Source: Linnemannia elongata
Lineage: Eukaryota > Mortierellomycota > Mortierellomycetes > Mortierellales > Mortierellaceae
Assembly: GCA_036320915.1 (NCBI GenBank)
Contig: JAXBDG010000019.1
Coordinates: 248,001 to 312,000, forward strand
Reading direction: 5' to 3'
Length of the DNA stretch: 64,000 nt
Shown: piece by piece, positions 20,782 to 33,077 of the stretch
Position numbering within the stretch: position 1 is the first letter of the stretch
Layout: each line of letters starts with the position of its first letter
Notes under the pieces: model-generated
Told to the model about the DNA's origin: nothing
Database searches by the model: none
Seen by the model: the letters and a program-made list of their open reading frames with translations, nothing else
Position numbers and translations under genes: made by a program

Positions 20782-23700
20782 CTAGACAGGGATGAACTTT
20801 CCAATGTTGTTGGGCATCCATTCGCGGAAGACAATGGGTCCAATGATCAAAAGGACAAAGACCGCAGCAACAACGATGAACAACGACCCATATCCCAACA
20901 CTGTCCGACGACGTTGAGCCCGGAGCTTGGCCGAAAAGATGGGTGCCCGGATCTGTTTGCTAGGACGCAACCAGAACAGCATGGTCGAATGCCACCGGTC
21001 AATCCAGGGAATTAGACAGATTGGGAATAACATGATCAGGATTATATGACCCATGAGGAAGTCGCATGCAAACATCGACATCTCGATGATCTTGCAGACA
21101 TACTCGCGAAGTGGCTGCGAGATCGCATGCGGGCCTAATCCACGTCCGTACCACTTGCCCGTCCACCAGGCCCGGTTGGTCTCGTCGTGCTTGAACTCTC
21201 TTGTGAGGAAGACAGCAATCAAGACCTTGAACACGAATCGCTGCACAGAGATAGCGGCAATGATTCCTAGAACCGCGTGCGGGGCGTTCCAGGCTTCAAG
21301 CGCCCAGAGCGCCTCGAAGAATCCGAGTAGCGTCAACACCGCTACCGCGTGAGCAATCGCCGCCATGATCGATCCAAACTTGACGCAGCACATGTTCATG
21401 CACGGGCCCAACAGGAGAGAGATCGCAAAGAGAACCGCCAGAACTGCCGCGTTGACCGCCAAGGGTGCAAGAGCAAAGACTCCGACTCGGAGAAGACCAC
21501 TGGTATAAACAGGAGCGCCGTTGTCGCCGGACGTGGCGAAGGACCGGACAAACATATAGCAGACCACGCACATAAACACCTGGATCAACGGGAGCACAAT
21601 CTCAGAGACGAAAATGACCCAAAAGTTGGCCTTGGGGATATCACCTCCAAGCTTCTCCGAGGGATGACCCAGACGCTTGCGTTTGTATCCTGTAATCCGA
21701 GTGCGGAGGGTGCGGCAGTACGAGATCCAGGACGAGACGTGTGTGCGAGAGTTTCCACGGGAGAGCCAGCGCAAGAACTCGCGGTAGTCGAGGAAGAACT
21801 CTGCGAAAGAGAACTGGTGGGGGTTGAAGAGGAAGGGCGAGATGACCAGCGCAATGACCGAGACCCAAAAGTAGATCAGGTGAGGGACCCACATTGTCAT
21901 TGATGCAAAGACGAGCATGATCAGCGTCCTCATACCCAAGTATAGCGAGGGGCCGGCGAATCTGGAGTAGAGCAACGCAAAGGGGGTACGAGTTGTGGCA
22001 AATCCACGTCCTGTAGCAATGTAACGAGCTCCTCCGAACGACAAGTTGGTCAAGATCGAGTTGTTATAGATCTGGGTCACAAAGACCTCAAACAGGGGCG
22101 ACAACGACATGAACTGCTTGCCGAGGCGGATCAGACTGCGTACAAATCCACGCTCCATGAACTCCTGCAAGAAAAGCGGCAGGAAGGCAATAAAGAAGAC
22201 GATAAAGATTGAGAGGACGCAGCGCTTGATCCAGTCAAAGACAGGGACCAAGTTCATGCACCCTTCCTCAGCGACATCCGCGCAGACAGTGACCGATGAC
22301 GCCATCGATCCAATAAAGAGCATCGAGAACATGAACAGTTGGACCGACAGCATAATAAAAATGTTGTTGATGTGGAATCCGGGATGGGCGTAGTAAAAGG
22401 TCAGGAAGCGATCCAGAGGCAGCTGTGTTCCGAGGTAGTAATACTCGCGCGACAACATCTGCTCTCCCATGCCTGTGCCGATCTTGGTGTTGAAGTTGAG
22501 AATCGAGCCAAATCCGAGATCACGACCCTTACCGCACTGGTAGTACTCCGTGTGCTTGATCCTGCCTCCACGGTTGAACGCCGTCATACCAGCGTAGATA
22601 TCTTCGTTCAAATGAAGGCCTTTCTGCGCCTTACTCACTCCTGTGCTCAGAAGAAAGTATGAAAGTTAGTACGCTGTCTTTTGCTACAAACAAACATAGG
22701 CATCATGAGAATGGGAAAAAGGAATAGGAAAATTACCTCCGCGAGTGGTCATAAAGATAAAGTTGAGAAAATCGGGGTGTCCATAATGCAGCTTGCCACC
22801 AATCTTGGCCATCATGCGCTGGGTCAATGTTCCAAAGACCTGCTCCTTTCCGGCCGCAACGTCTCCAAGGACTCCAATGTTCTCCGAGAAAATGTACTCG
22901 CGGGCTCCAACAATCGCAACAGGCTCGGGGATATCATCTGACGACATCTGAGGGGAGTAAGGCGAGATGGGAGGGGTGTGAAGCTGCTCAAACTCTCCAA
23001 GGACGTTGCGGATCTTGAGGGCCTCCTCCAAGTAGTTGTCTTGGTTGGCATCTACCAGCTGGATGTACTCGCCGCGGGTAAATATGATGGCATGGTTCTG
23101 ATTGTCAGACTTTCCATCTCCGAGAATGGGGTTACCAGGAAGACGGATTCTGAACCGGGGTCGACGCTTGCCATCAGGGAGGATCTCGCACTTGCCGTCA
23201 ATCAACACCGAGTAGACAATAGGCTCCTCGCCTTCGGCCTCAGGTGGGCGCTCGTCCAGGTAGGCGATCTGTAGCGAGGGGTAGGTTTGTAGCAAGAACT
23301 CGGCGTTTTCAGTCTCCTCCTTACTGAACTTGGTGTACCGCTGCATCGAGACCACAAATTTGAACTTTTGCTGGGAGAGTCGATCCAGTTCCCGTTCCAG
23401 ACGGTCGCCGTTGCCGCCAAACTGTTGAACCACCTCAGGGTTCTCGATACGGTAGAGCAACTTGATGGCCTTGGCGTAGTTCATGAATCCAGAAACAGTA
23501 CGGTATAAAGTCTGGGCACGGAGTGAAGCCCAGATACGAGTACGGAGTGTAAACTCAGGCGAAGCGGTCTTGAATCCAATACTGTAGAAAGGAAGATCGT
23601 CGTTGTTCTTGTCGTCAGCCCTGTGCTCCTTGTCCGAATCAAATGCTGAGAGTCCTAATCCGCTGGCCCCGTTAAACAATGACGATTCTTCGGCCATAAT

Positions 23701-26700
23701 CTTGGTGTCCCTGACAAAGTTGTCCCACTCGACTGGGTGAAGCTGCTTCAGGTACTCCAACAGGGTTACACGGGTGTTTTGGTCTTCCTCCCTGATAATC
23801 TCACGAAGCGACAGCAGGGTCTTTTCAGAATAGTGAGGGACCAAGACAGTGAAGGTGGGCATCTGGTCGACGGGCAGTGGCTCAGGGATAGGGGTAGCGA
23901 GAGATTGGGCGAAAAAGTTGACACGACGCTCGGCCTCGGAACGGTGGGGATAAAATTCGGCTTTGATGGACGAATCCTCCTGGGCGACGAAGAAAGTGGG
24001 TGCCTTGAGCGAGAGCTTGCTTCCGTTCTCGGAGAGCACCTGCTGGTAAAGCATCCGCTGGGCGTGCTCGATCGATAGGATGTGCTCGCGGTACATGGAA
24101 ATGACCACTGCGTTCCAGATCTGAGAACAAAGGACCTTGGGCTTGTATCTGATGTCCATGTCGGCCGTTGCCAAGAGCTTGGCGTAAATGCGCTTCGGGA
24201 GGCGAGAAAAGACGTTGCGCCAAGGAGTCCAAACCGAGATTCCGAGCTTGAAGGAGTAGCAGACAGAGAAGACGGTGTTCCAGATGACATACCATAGATA
24301 GGTGTCCAAGAAAAACAGGACCAGGTCAACAATGAACATGATGCCAATGGTCAACACTGGCATGATCCTGCACATGGTGTCACCCAAGTACTTGTCCTGG
24401 CAGAGGGGAATACGCTCGTTGTAGAGGGCCATAAGCGGGCTCTTGAAAGACCGCGCCAGGAAGAAATACGACTCGATTAGCTTGCATCCAAACACCAAGG
24501 CCCAAAGAAAAATGGAGATAGCACGCTCGGATCCCTTGAGCTTGGGGAAGGAGGCAGTAAAGGTCTGGGATGCGAGGTTCTTGCGTGATGTCTTGGAGTT
24601 ACCACCAAAGAGCTGGTTCGAGGGAACAATAGCAAAGACGATGGTGGTGATCAAGGACAACGCAAAATGACCAATTCCGACGTACAGGGAGATGTCGCCG
24701 GTGCGGTTAAAGATGCAGACGTAGATAGCGGGGGCGACGTTCAGGATCAGGACGATGATGAGAAGGATCAATCTCTGAATGAGCATCGCCGAGTTGGACC
24801 AGGTGAGGGGGATGAACATGAACTCGCAAAAAACGCCGAGCAACATGATCAAGGTAGCAATGGTCCCTCCGAGACCAACAATCGACCACTGGACTCCCCC
24901 TGACTGGTCAGTTGTGTCGTTCATGTAGAGGAAGGGCGCGTTATAGGCGGTGTAGTACCAGTACATGACTACGTGGATAATCCAGACTCGTGTAAAGTTG
25001 ACGGCTAGGTGGAGCCAGGTGCGCTTCTCGATGTAGGTTTTCCTGAAAGATGAGTCCCAATCGACGTGTCCAAGAGCGCCCCATCTTCTGCCAATGTGGA
25101 TGTCAACTAACCGGACCTTGTCCCGCAGACGGATCCGCTCGATGCCTTCGGGGCTCCAGAAAGCCTGATTGATATCATCGTAACCGATGACAGAGTCGTG
25201 GTCGCGTTCGCGCTTCACATATCTGCCGCCTTGAACCTCGTAGCCTTGATCACGGATGAAGCGGTACAGAGGTAGGATGACCGTGCGGAGATACTGGCCC
25301 TCAGGAACAGGCTTGATCATCCGCTGACAATCGGGCGAGAGATAGTAGTCCTCTGCGCATTTGTAGATGAAGCAGAGGCATTCGGGTAAGAATCGGATCT
25401 GCGAGGCTTCGCCCCAGAGGAGCAGATAGAGGGCAACCTGGCGGGCACGGTCAAAATGGGACATCTGGTTCATCCTAGCCTTCCAGTGCTGCTCCGCCAT
25501 GGCGAGAGAGTCGTGAGTCTCGATGTTGACTGCACCAGGCTGAGGTACCATTGAGTTGCGGTTGACCTTTTTGTTCTTGAGGGGTGCGGAGTGATATCCC
25601 ATGTGGTCGTCTAGATCCAGCTGTGCCGCAAAGTACCACTTGCGATAGTTGGCGTTCTCTCCTCCGATGTAATCCGCGTGAATGGTCGTCAAAGCCTGGG
25701 CTGGAGACATGCGAGACGCCCTCGAGTCGAGCATCGTCATAAAAGCGTCGTACTGATTGCGCATGCTATCTATCTGGAAGCCAAACTTTCGAGTCAAGTC
25801 CAGCATGATACCCTCGATCTCTTGTCGGGTCAGGGGAACGCCCTTTTCGATGGTCCACGAGGGGTATTGGTCAGCAGGGGGTTGAGATTGATGATCACCA
25901 AAGACGTTGCTGCCAGGTGCTGGTGGGGAAGAGGTGTTATCGTAACGGTATTGGAGGCCAACCATGGGGCTCTTCTTGTGTTCGAGAAGCGAGAGGAGTG
26001 CAGCCGAGGAAGGGGAGTATCCAGTGTAACGGCCATCGTCGGGGCCTCTGAAGGGACCAAAGAGGTCGATCTCTGCTCCTGGTAGTGAACCTGAGGAGAG
26101 GACACGTTCTGAGCGGGAGTCGCTAAAGTTATCCGAATCAGATTCGGAGGGCCCGCCTTGGTGGCGTCCTTTGCCCTTGTCGATGACGGGATCTCTGGAT
26201 GCATTCCTGCTCATGTTGGCGAAGGGGCGCACTAGTCGTATGCATTGAGAGTTGAGAGTTGAGAGAGATAAGCGAGTGAGTGAGATAGAGTACAGAATTA
26301 GCAATAATAAATGAATGTGAAAAATAGAAGGGCGTACAGAGACGGAGGAGGGAGAGACAAGGTTTGATGGCCGCCTGTTTTTCTCAGTCGATAAAAGAAA
26401 CGATAAATGCATAAAATAGAACGCAGGAATATTGATCAGACCCTCCCATGTGCCAGCCAATAGGAGTGCAATAGAACACAACAGCCAGGCACAGGAATCA
26501 AATGCTATAGGTTTTGTTCGTGCAGTTGCCCTTGCACTTTTTTGGATGTTAGCGTGGAGTAGAGGTGCATCCAACGGAGATACCTTGCACTGGTGGAGTA
26601 GGAGCAGCAAAAAAAAAAAAAAAAAAAAAAAGACAAATTTGCACTCCCGACCTCCATTCCCTCCACTTGTTGGCTCCATCTTTTTTGTGGGTGTTTTGTC

Positions 26701-27402
26701 GCCAGTGTCTGTCTCATCCCTTTGATAATCGTCGATTCTTGACTCTCGATTCATCTGTTCGTGTTCCTTACCTTCGTTGTTGTGCGACTCCTGGTTGTGG
26801 AAGAGGGACTGTTGCGAAGAGAGCGAGTAGACCGTGTCCCGCTGGTTGGGGAACCCTGGATGGGCATACATACCTTCGTCGTCCGAGTCAACACCCCCGA
26901 GTCCAGCGCCATAATGGTGGTTGTTGAATTGGTTCGACTGAAGGTGCATTGGATGTGACTGTGGCTGCTGGTTTTGTGGGTGTTGTTGGTGCTGCAGGTC
27001 GCGGAGGGGGATCGAGTTAGAAGGGAGCTGTTTCTTGTCAGGGGGTCCCTGCTGGAATGGCCGTTTTTGCTGATGCTGCTGGCCACCCTGAGGGGTAGGA
27101 TGTCCCTGTGAAGGCATAGGGCGACGTTCTTGGCCAGGTTGTGCGTTAGTATGGTGAGCCTGTGAAGGAGTTTGTGGGTTGTGATGAGGCGGTCTATGTT
27201 GTTGTTGTTGTTGAGGGTGTTGCTGTAGTGGGTGGGATTGAGGATTTGATTGTGCATGAGGATGGGGACGAGGTGGTTCCTGCCTAGGGGTCGGTGCGAC
27301 AGCCTCTGGACCAGGTGGATTCATCTTTTGTTTGTATTGTGATGGTTCTTGTCGTTGTTGTTGCTGCTGTTGTGTTATTGCTGCCGTTGGGTATGGGAAC
27401 AA
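20782..27402 (-). CDS. FKS1: 1,3-beta-glucan synthase catalytic subunit (FKS family, GT48)
   Basis: Integral plasma-membrane enzyme that polymerises UDP-glucose into 1,3-beta-glucan of the cell wall. Exons 27402-26772, 26231-22737 and 22640-20782 give 1994 residues with consistent phases. Recognisable family blocks in order: FGFQIDSMRNQYDAFMTMLD, SRASRMSPAQALTTIHADYI, RKWYFAAQLDLDDHMGYHS, GYDDINQAFW, TPWRNVFSRLPKRIYAKLLA, VWNAVV-like SQIWNAVVISMYREH, RVTLLEYLKQLHPVEWDNFV, NPILGDGKSDNQNHAIIFTR, NQDNYLEEALKIRNVL, AIVGAREYIFSENIGVLGDV, KGLHLNEDIYAGM, YYQCGKGRDLGFGSILNF, and GARYIATGRGFATTRTPFAL, then the C-terminal multi-span region. Compared with yeast Fks1 (1876 residues) there is a Gln/His/Pro-rich N-terminal extension of about 210 residues encoded by exon 1. 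An alternative start at 26214 in exon 2 would remove it and leave 1778 residues. The first intron is unusually long (540 bp) and contains an A/T run. Confidence 0.95.
26609..26631 (+). repeat. Homopolymer A23 within glucan synthase intron 1
   Basis: 23 adenines on the plus strand; in the transcript this is a U run upstream of CUG-rich sequence and well before the acceptor at 26232-26233. Confidence 0.9.
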
Positions 27403-30400
27403 AAAAGAAGAGAGGGAAGAAAGCTAGACGATGAACAGACAGACTTCTTTTTTGACGCGAGCTTGCTGTTGGTGATGATGGGTGATAGTCGCTGTCGTTG
27501 TTATCGATGGGTAATGATGGTGATGATGTTGGTTGGCGGGCGATGAAAGGTGGCCCAAAGGAGGAGGAGACTATCTATCGATGTTGATGAAGGATGTGAA
27601 CATGCGAGTTGTTTTTAGTGGTCGTCAGGAAAAGTAGGGAGTCAAAAGAACGAAGGATGAGAAGGGGTAGCCTGGTCGATCGCCCAAACTAACGGCTCTG
27701 GCTTGTTCTTATTTCTTTTTATCTTTGTTCTTTTACTCATCGGGCAGGGTATCAAAATTAGATTTAGATCGATCTTGAAAATACCATACCGAGGAAAGCA
27801 ACAACACCGGACAAGAGGGTATATGTGTCGTTGTATGCTAAAAGGATATGATCAGGACTCCTGAGTAGTGGTCGATTGTTGAACAGCAACTGTGCAAGGA
27901 GGATCGTGGAGGTAGTGGCGTGAAAGAGGTTTTGGAAAGGTGATCCGTTGGAGTGGCGCGTGAAAGTAAGAGGAGAAGGTGAAGAAAGGAGAGGAGTTGG
28001 CGTCGATAAGAAGGCGTCGTTTGCAAGGGAGCTGAAGGAGAGGAAAGAAGCCGATGATAATTGAGGAAGAATAAGAAAGACAAGAGGCGAGGATGGCGAT
28101 GATGATGCGTGATAAGGATCGAGGAAAGGGGAGGTGGGAGGGGTAAGGGTAAGGGGATGGAAGGGGGAGTGAACAAATGAACAAAAGGAAGAAGAGAGGA
28201 AGAGAGGAAGGGAAGAATGACAATGACAGTTGAAAGATAAAAAAAAATTAACTAAACCAGCCTGTGTCTCTTCCTTAACCCGCATGGAACCCTTCGTATT
28301 TCAGGCACAACCAGAGATAATAATGATTTCCATTTGATTGATTGAAATGAGGGCACAGAACATTAAGAAAAGTGGAGTAAGGGCGGGCGGATAACTGTCT
28401 TCTGCTTTTTGTCGGGTTGGGAACAATTGTCGATTGTAAGTAGAGTGAACCTGTCAACTGCAACTTTATCATTCAATTTTGAGGTTTTCTTACTTCGATT
28501 GAAATCTTGGTCATCCACTCGTTGTTGAATGATATTCATTCTCCTCTCCCAGACAATCAACAGTGAGATGGAAGAATAGGAACAACCAGCTCTCCTTCTT
28601 TCCTCTCCTTCTTTCAGGTCGTGCCGTTCATTCAGGAACAACAATTAAAACTCGATTGTCCCTTTTTTTATTCTTACAAGCCAACCCAAGACCCTGCTTG
28701 TTATTTTTATTTTCTCGGATGGCGCATTGTGTTTGCGAATGAAACATGGAAAATACTTGTTTTAAGCAAGTCAGTTGCACATCCGTCTTTTCGCGTCTTC
28801 GTTTTCCTCTTTCTCACCTTTCTGCTTCTCTTTTTTATATATATGTGCACACATTCTTCTAACACACATACGATGAGAGGGCAGCAATCGATCTACAAAA
28901 ACTCAAATATATCGACGAGAATATCATTTAGCGGGTCTCTATTTCTTCGTCACTATCAGCACCTGAATCTTATCTCAACTGGATACCATCGTGGTCTGAT
29001 CAAATCACCTTCGGATTAAACATAGTGAACCCTTCATCCGAGATGTCGTTGTAAAACACCATAGCACCAACAGCAATCGAAAAGACCCATGGAGTGAACG
29101 ATCTTGATCCACCGTTGATGACTGTAACCAAGATACAGAAATAGAACTTGAAGCTGCCTGAAATAACGACATGCGGTCCTAAAGGGAAAGAGTGCGTTTG
29201 ACTTTCATTCTCGTGTGCCTCGCTTCTCTATCTACATGTTCGCTCATTCGTTGTCAACCAACCACTTGTTGAGCTCGTTTGTCGTCTTTCTCTTTTTTAT
29301 TATTACCGAGATGCTGTGGAACATTTCTTTTTTTTAGAGGGGCAAGGAGGATGGATGAGAGGTGGACCGCAAAGTATCGGCGTATGGTGTCTCTCCGCCC
29401 TCACAAGAAAAAATAAAGTAAAAAAACAAGGGCTGTAAGCATGAGAATTTTATTTCACAACTGTGAGAGCGCCCGGAGAATTGGGCGTTGGAGAAGGCAG
29501 GGTAATGAACAACAAAATGCCAATTAGGATTTTGGAGGTTCTCTCCTGTCTCTCGATGTGAGCACGTTGCAAGACTATTAGCAACTGTTGTGTCCTTGTG
29601 TGTATGTGCTGTGAAATAGAGAAAAGGGGGGAATGAATAGATACAGTTGGCCAGCACATGCTGCAAGTCCTCCTCAAACTAACTAGTCATCGAAAGTCCT
29701 GTACTGTACCTCCGTCCTTCTTTTCCTTTTACTTCCTTTTCTCAGGCTCTCAAATGGCACCAACAACATCGACAACAACAACCTAAGTCGGGGTCACTGG
29801 CCATATTTTCTCATCTTCATTATCGCCCTCCTTTTGTCTATTATCCTGTCCATGCCAGCCATGTCTTCTTTCTTGTCTGCCCTGTCTGCTTGCATGAAAA
29901 AAATACGCGGGCGGCCACTTTATTCATGTACCCTCTCCTCCATCCTGGCGCATGCTTCTGAACCAGTTTCTCTTACTCTCCGCTCATTGTTATTTTTATC
30001 GTTTTTTTGTGTTCTTGTCTATAGTTCATTTGAGTTCGCCTCTAGAAGAGTTCCACCGATTCTTGAACTCACCCACATTAAAAACAACAACAGCGCCATC
30101 CCCTCCTTCCTCATCCAGCTTTGTGCACTCTTGGGTACTTTCTTTTTCTTCTACGCCTGTGATTGCAATAGACTATTGTGGCACACGAACAAGCAACGCT
30201 CACTCTCCACATAGTATGGCGAACGCCAAATTGATCATCCCTTTTATGTTGCATTACATGTCAGCTTCTTGGTCTGTCAAGGGGCTAAGTGTGGCGTCGT
30301 ACCTCCTTTTTTCCCCCTGTCCAAGTGGGTTCCGATTCAGGCGTGCTCCGTGATTTGTGTTGGAAGTCCAAGGACCCTTTTTTTGCCGTCATTGTGGTGG

Positions 30401-31421
30401 TGTCCCATGGTTGACTTTTCCTTTCTCCTTGCAAGTTTGGGGAACCGCTTCTTTAATTATCTGATTCGGTTCTTATCTGATCTCAGTATGGGCTGGGCTA
30501 GCTCCGAGTCTATAGCCTTTGACGGCTGGGGTGGAACGGACATTAGAGAAGGAGAGATTGAGAGGGAGAAGGAGAACCGTCTTCGGTGCTAGGCACATCT
30601 TTTTCATCCTAAATCGCGAGTATATTTTTACGGGGTCGAAGAGGAAACACACTTCCAACTCCCTGTTTGCCCCAAATGACAGATGCAAACGGGATGACGC
30701 TCCATCTGGTACCTGACAAGATCCCTTTCTCATTTTCTCTCTTTCTACTATGATATGGTGCACAGAAGGAGGGAAAAGAGACACACAATCACCCTTTCTT
30801 GCAGACGATGCACAAACGCGGCACCCGTTAGCTACAAATGAGAAAAAAAAATGCGGGATAGACACTCTGTATAAAAAATGACCGACTGCCACGACTCGAT
30901 CTTTTTTTCCTCTTTGTTTGTTCCCAGCTCAAAACCTACTTCTGCTCATTGACTACTTGCCTGTCTGTTCTGTCTACCGGATTAACCCCTCTCCTTTGTT
31001 CCCCACTTTCTACTCTTCTACGCGTTATTCTTTTCCTTTTTCCTGACTTAACGACGACACCTATTTTTACCAGTCCCATACCTCTTCTGAGCTACCTGCG
31101 AACCAGCCAACCAGACTGTTGGCACTGCACCACATTCCATCGAGTCGAACCTTTATTAGGCACTCAACCCTGTTTCAGTGCGCAATCCATCATCACTCGC
31201 TGATTAAACCTATCGTTTCCCTCCTTCTGATTGATATTGATCTACCGCCAAAAGGGTCACCCGCATATCACTTTGACCTGCTCATCAATCCACTTCTCCC
31301 ATCCATCCCTGCCTCGCCCACTCACACTAAAAACACCTCCGCCCGATCCTTTCTATCCCTCACACACCCACCTTTTACATTTGCTCTAACCCACACTTAC
31401 GTATCCCCCTCTATTTCCACC
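27403..31421. other. Long interval between glucan synthase and glucanosyltransferase genes
   Basis: About 4 kb. The part next to 27402 is the presumed promoter of the glucan synthase. The part 27764-29399 holds tentative exons of a minus-strand membrane protein, listed separately. The stretch from about 29700 to 31421 is CT-rich with no supported exon and is probably the promoter and leader of the GH72 gene. Confidence 0.5.
27764..29399 (-). CDS. Tentative exons of an unidentified multi-span membrane protein, 5' end unresolved
   Basis: Four short minus-strand segments fit together in phase with GT..AG borders: 29399-29307, 29178-29009, 28545-28494 and 27837-27764. The best one encodes ISGSFKFYFCILVTVINGG and FTPWVFSIAVGAMVFYND, two likely membrane spans. 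The last encodes YNDTYTLLSGVVAFLGMVFS and stops at 27764. The first reads TIRRYFAVHLSSILLAPLKK. Introns between them would be 128, 463 and 656 bp, longer than usual here. I do not recognise the family, and the start codon was not found. The hydrophobic exon at 29178-29009 is the part most likely to be real; the others could be chance extensions. Confidence 0.3.
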
Positions 31422-33077
31422 ATGGTCAAACTCACGGTCGTTCCCATCCTTACTCTGGCCCTCTCGCTGGCCACCCTGGGTCCACTATGGGCTCTGAATC
31501 CAGTCTCAATCAAAGGAACAAAGTTTTTCGATTCCGTTACACAGGACCAGTTCTTCATCAAGGGAGTCGCTTACCAACCCCGGACCCTCGCTGCCGGCTT
31601 CTCTGACCCCCTCTCCAAACCCGCCGACTGCAAGCGCGACTTTCCTCTCATGAAAGATCTCGGTCTCAATACCGTTCGCGTTTACCAGGTAAGAGTCCTC
31701 TTTCTTTGTATTTTGTTTTCTGTGCTCCCTTGATGCGAGTATCGATTATCGAAAATGAAAAGTGGCAAGCACGATAGACATTAACCATCCAAAACACATA
31801 CCATGCAAACGATCTACTAGGTCGATCCCTCACTGAACCACGACGAGTGTATGAAGGCTCTCGAGAACTCAGGAATTTACCTCATCCTGGACCTCATGGT
31901 CCCTAAACATTCCATTGTCCGCAACAACCCCGAATACGACACCAACATCTGGAACAACGTCCGCAGCACCATCGATGCCTTCAAGGGATACCCCAACACC
32001 CTCGGCTTCTTTGTCGGAAATGAGGTCACTAACGACAACAAGACAACCGTCGCCAGCGGCTATGTCAAGGCCATGTTGCGTGACACAAAGAACTACATTG
32101 CTTCAACATCCTCACGCAAGATCCCAGTCGGTTATGCCAACAATGACGACCCAGACATTCGCCTCCAGATTCAGTCGTACTTTAACTGTGGCAAAGACGA
32201 GGAGCGGATCGACTTTTTCGGCATCAACCTCTATGAGTGGTGCGGAGCCAGCACAACCTACAAGACCTCTGGATACGCCGAGCGCTCAAAGGACATTGCC
32301 TCGTACTCTATTCCTGTCTTCCTGTCCGAGTTTGGCTGCAACTTGGTGACTCCGCGAACCTTTCCTGAGGTCAAGTCGATCTTTGGGCCAGACATGACAG
32401 ACACTTGGTCTGGTGGTATCGTCTACGAATGGTCACAGGAGGACAACAACTATGGCCTTGTCCAGGTCAAGAATGACAATACTGTCTCGTTATTGCCCGA
32501 CTACACTAACCTCAAGACTGTCCTCTCTCCTCTCCGCCCTGCCGGTGTCAAGATGGATGCCTTCAAGGAAAGTCGCCCCATTTCAACCTGCCCTGCCATC
32601 ACATCCACTTGGGAGCCCAACGAGAAATTGGCCCCTACACCTTCAAGTGCCGCCTGCGATTGTATGATGTCCAGCCTGAGCTGCGTGGCCTCTGACCAGG
32701 CTGTTGCGACGACAGAAAGCCTCGGGACTTTGCTCAACACTGTATGCGGCATGACCTCCTGTGACGATATCAGCTCCAATGGCAAGACGGGTGTCTATGG
32801 CAAGTACTCGTTCTGTTCTCCCGCACAGAAGCTCTCGTACATGTACAACGCGTACTACACCAATATTGGCAAGAAGGCAGCAGCGACCTGCAACTTTAAC
32901 GGCATGGCCAAGCTCCAGGTCGCGACCAAGTCGTCGGATCAAGGATGTTCGAACGTGAAAGACACCCCCAACTTGGAGTCCAAGGCAGGCAGGCCAAATG
33001 CAGGAGATCGGGTCAAGGGCGATAGTTTCATGGTCGCCTTGGCGGTTCTTCTGGGCGTGTCTGTGCTGGCTCTTTAA
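31422..33077 (+). CDS. GPI-anchored beta-1,3-glucanosyltransferase (GH72) with X8/CBM43 module
   Basis: Gas/Gel/Phr-type enzyme that cuts and re-joins 1,3-beta-glucan chains, elongating and branching wall glucan at the cell surface. Exons 31422-31688 and 31821-33077 give 507 residues. A signal peptide covers residues 1-24 (ends ...GPLWA). The GH72 barrel follows: IKGTKFFDSVTQDQFFIKGV, DLGLNTVRVYQVDPSLNHD, the acid/base glutamate in FFVGNEVTND (about Glu157) and the nucleophile in VFLSEFGCN (about Glu259). A Cys-rich X8 (CBM43) module lies at about 369-460, beginning CDCMMSSLSC and containing YSFCS and ATCNFNG. The C-terminus is a short Ser-poor linker and a hydrophobic tail ending VALAVLLGVSVLAL, as expected of a GPI signal. 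The gene points away from the glucan synthase locus. Assignment to the GH72+ subgroup (with X8) is firm. Confidence 0.95.

Noticed and set aside
27764..28285. Minus-strand frame of 173 codons read as one exon
   Set aside because: Most of it is Ser/Pro/Leu translation of a CT-rich tract. Only its last part (27837-27764) resembles coding sequence and is included in the tentative spliced model instead.
29334..29677. Minus-strand frames including a hydrophobic ILIGILLFITL stretch
   Set aside because: Two frames overlap, neither links convincingly to the tentative membrane-protein exons, and no start context or family was found.
30473..30892. Minus-strand frame of 139 codons
   Set aside because: No domain; it lies in the upstream region of the GH72 gene and has random-looking composition.
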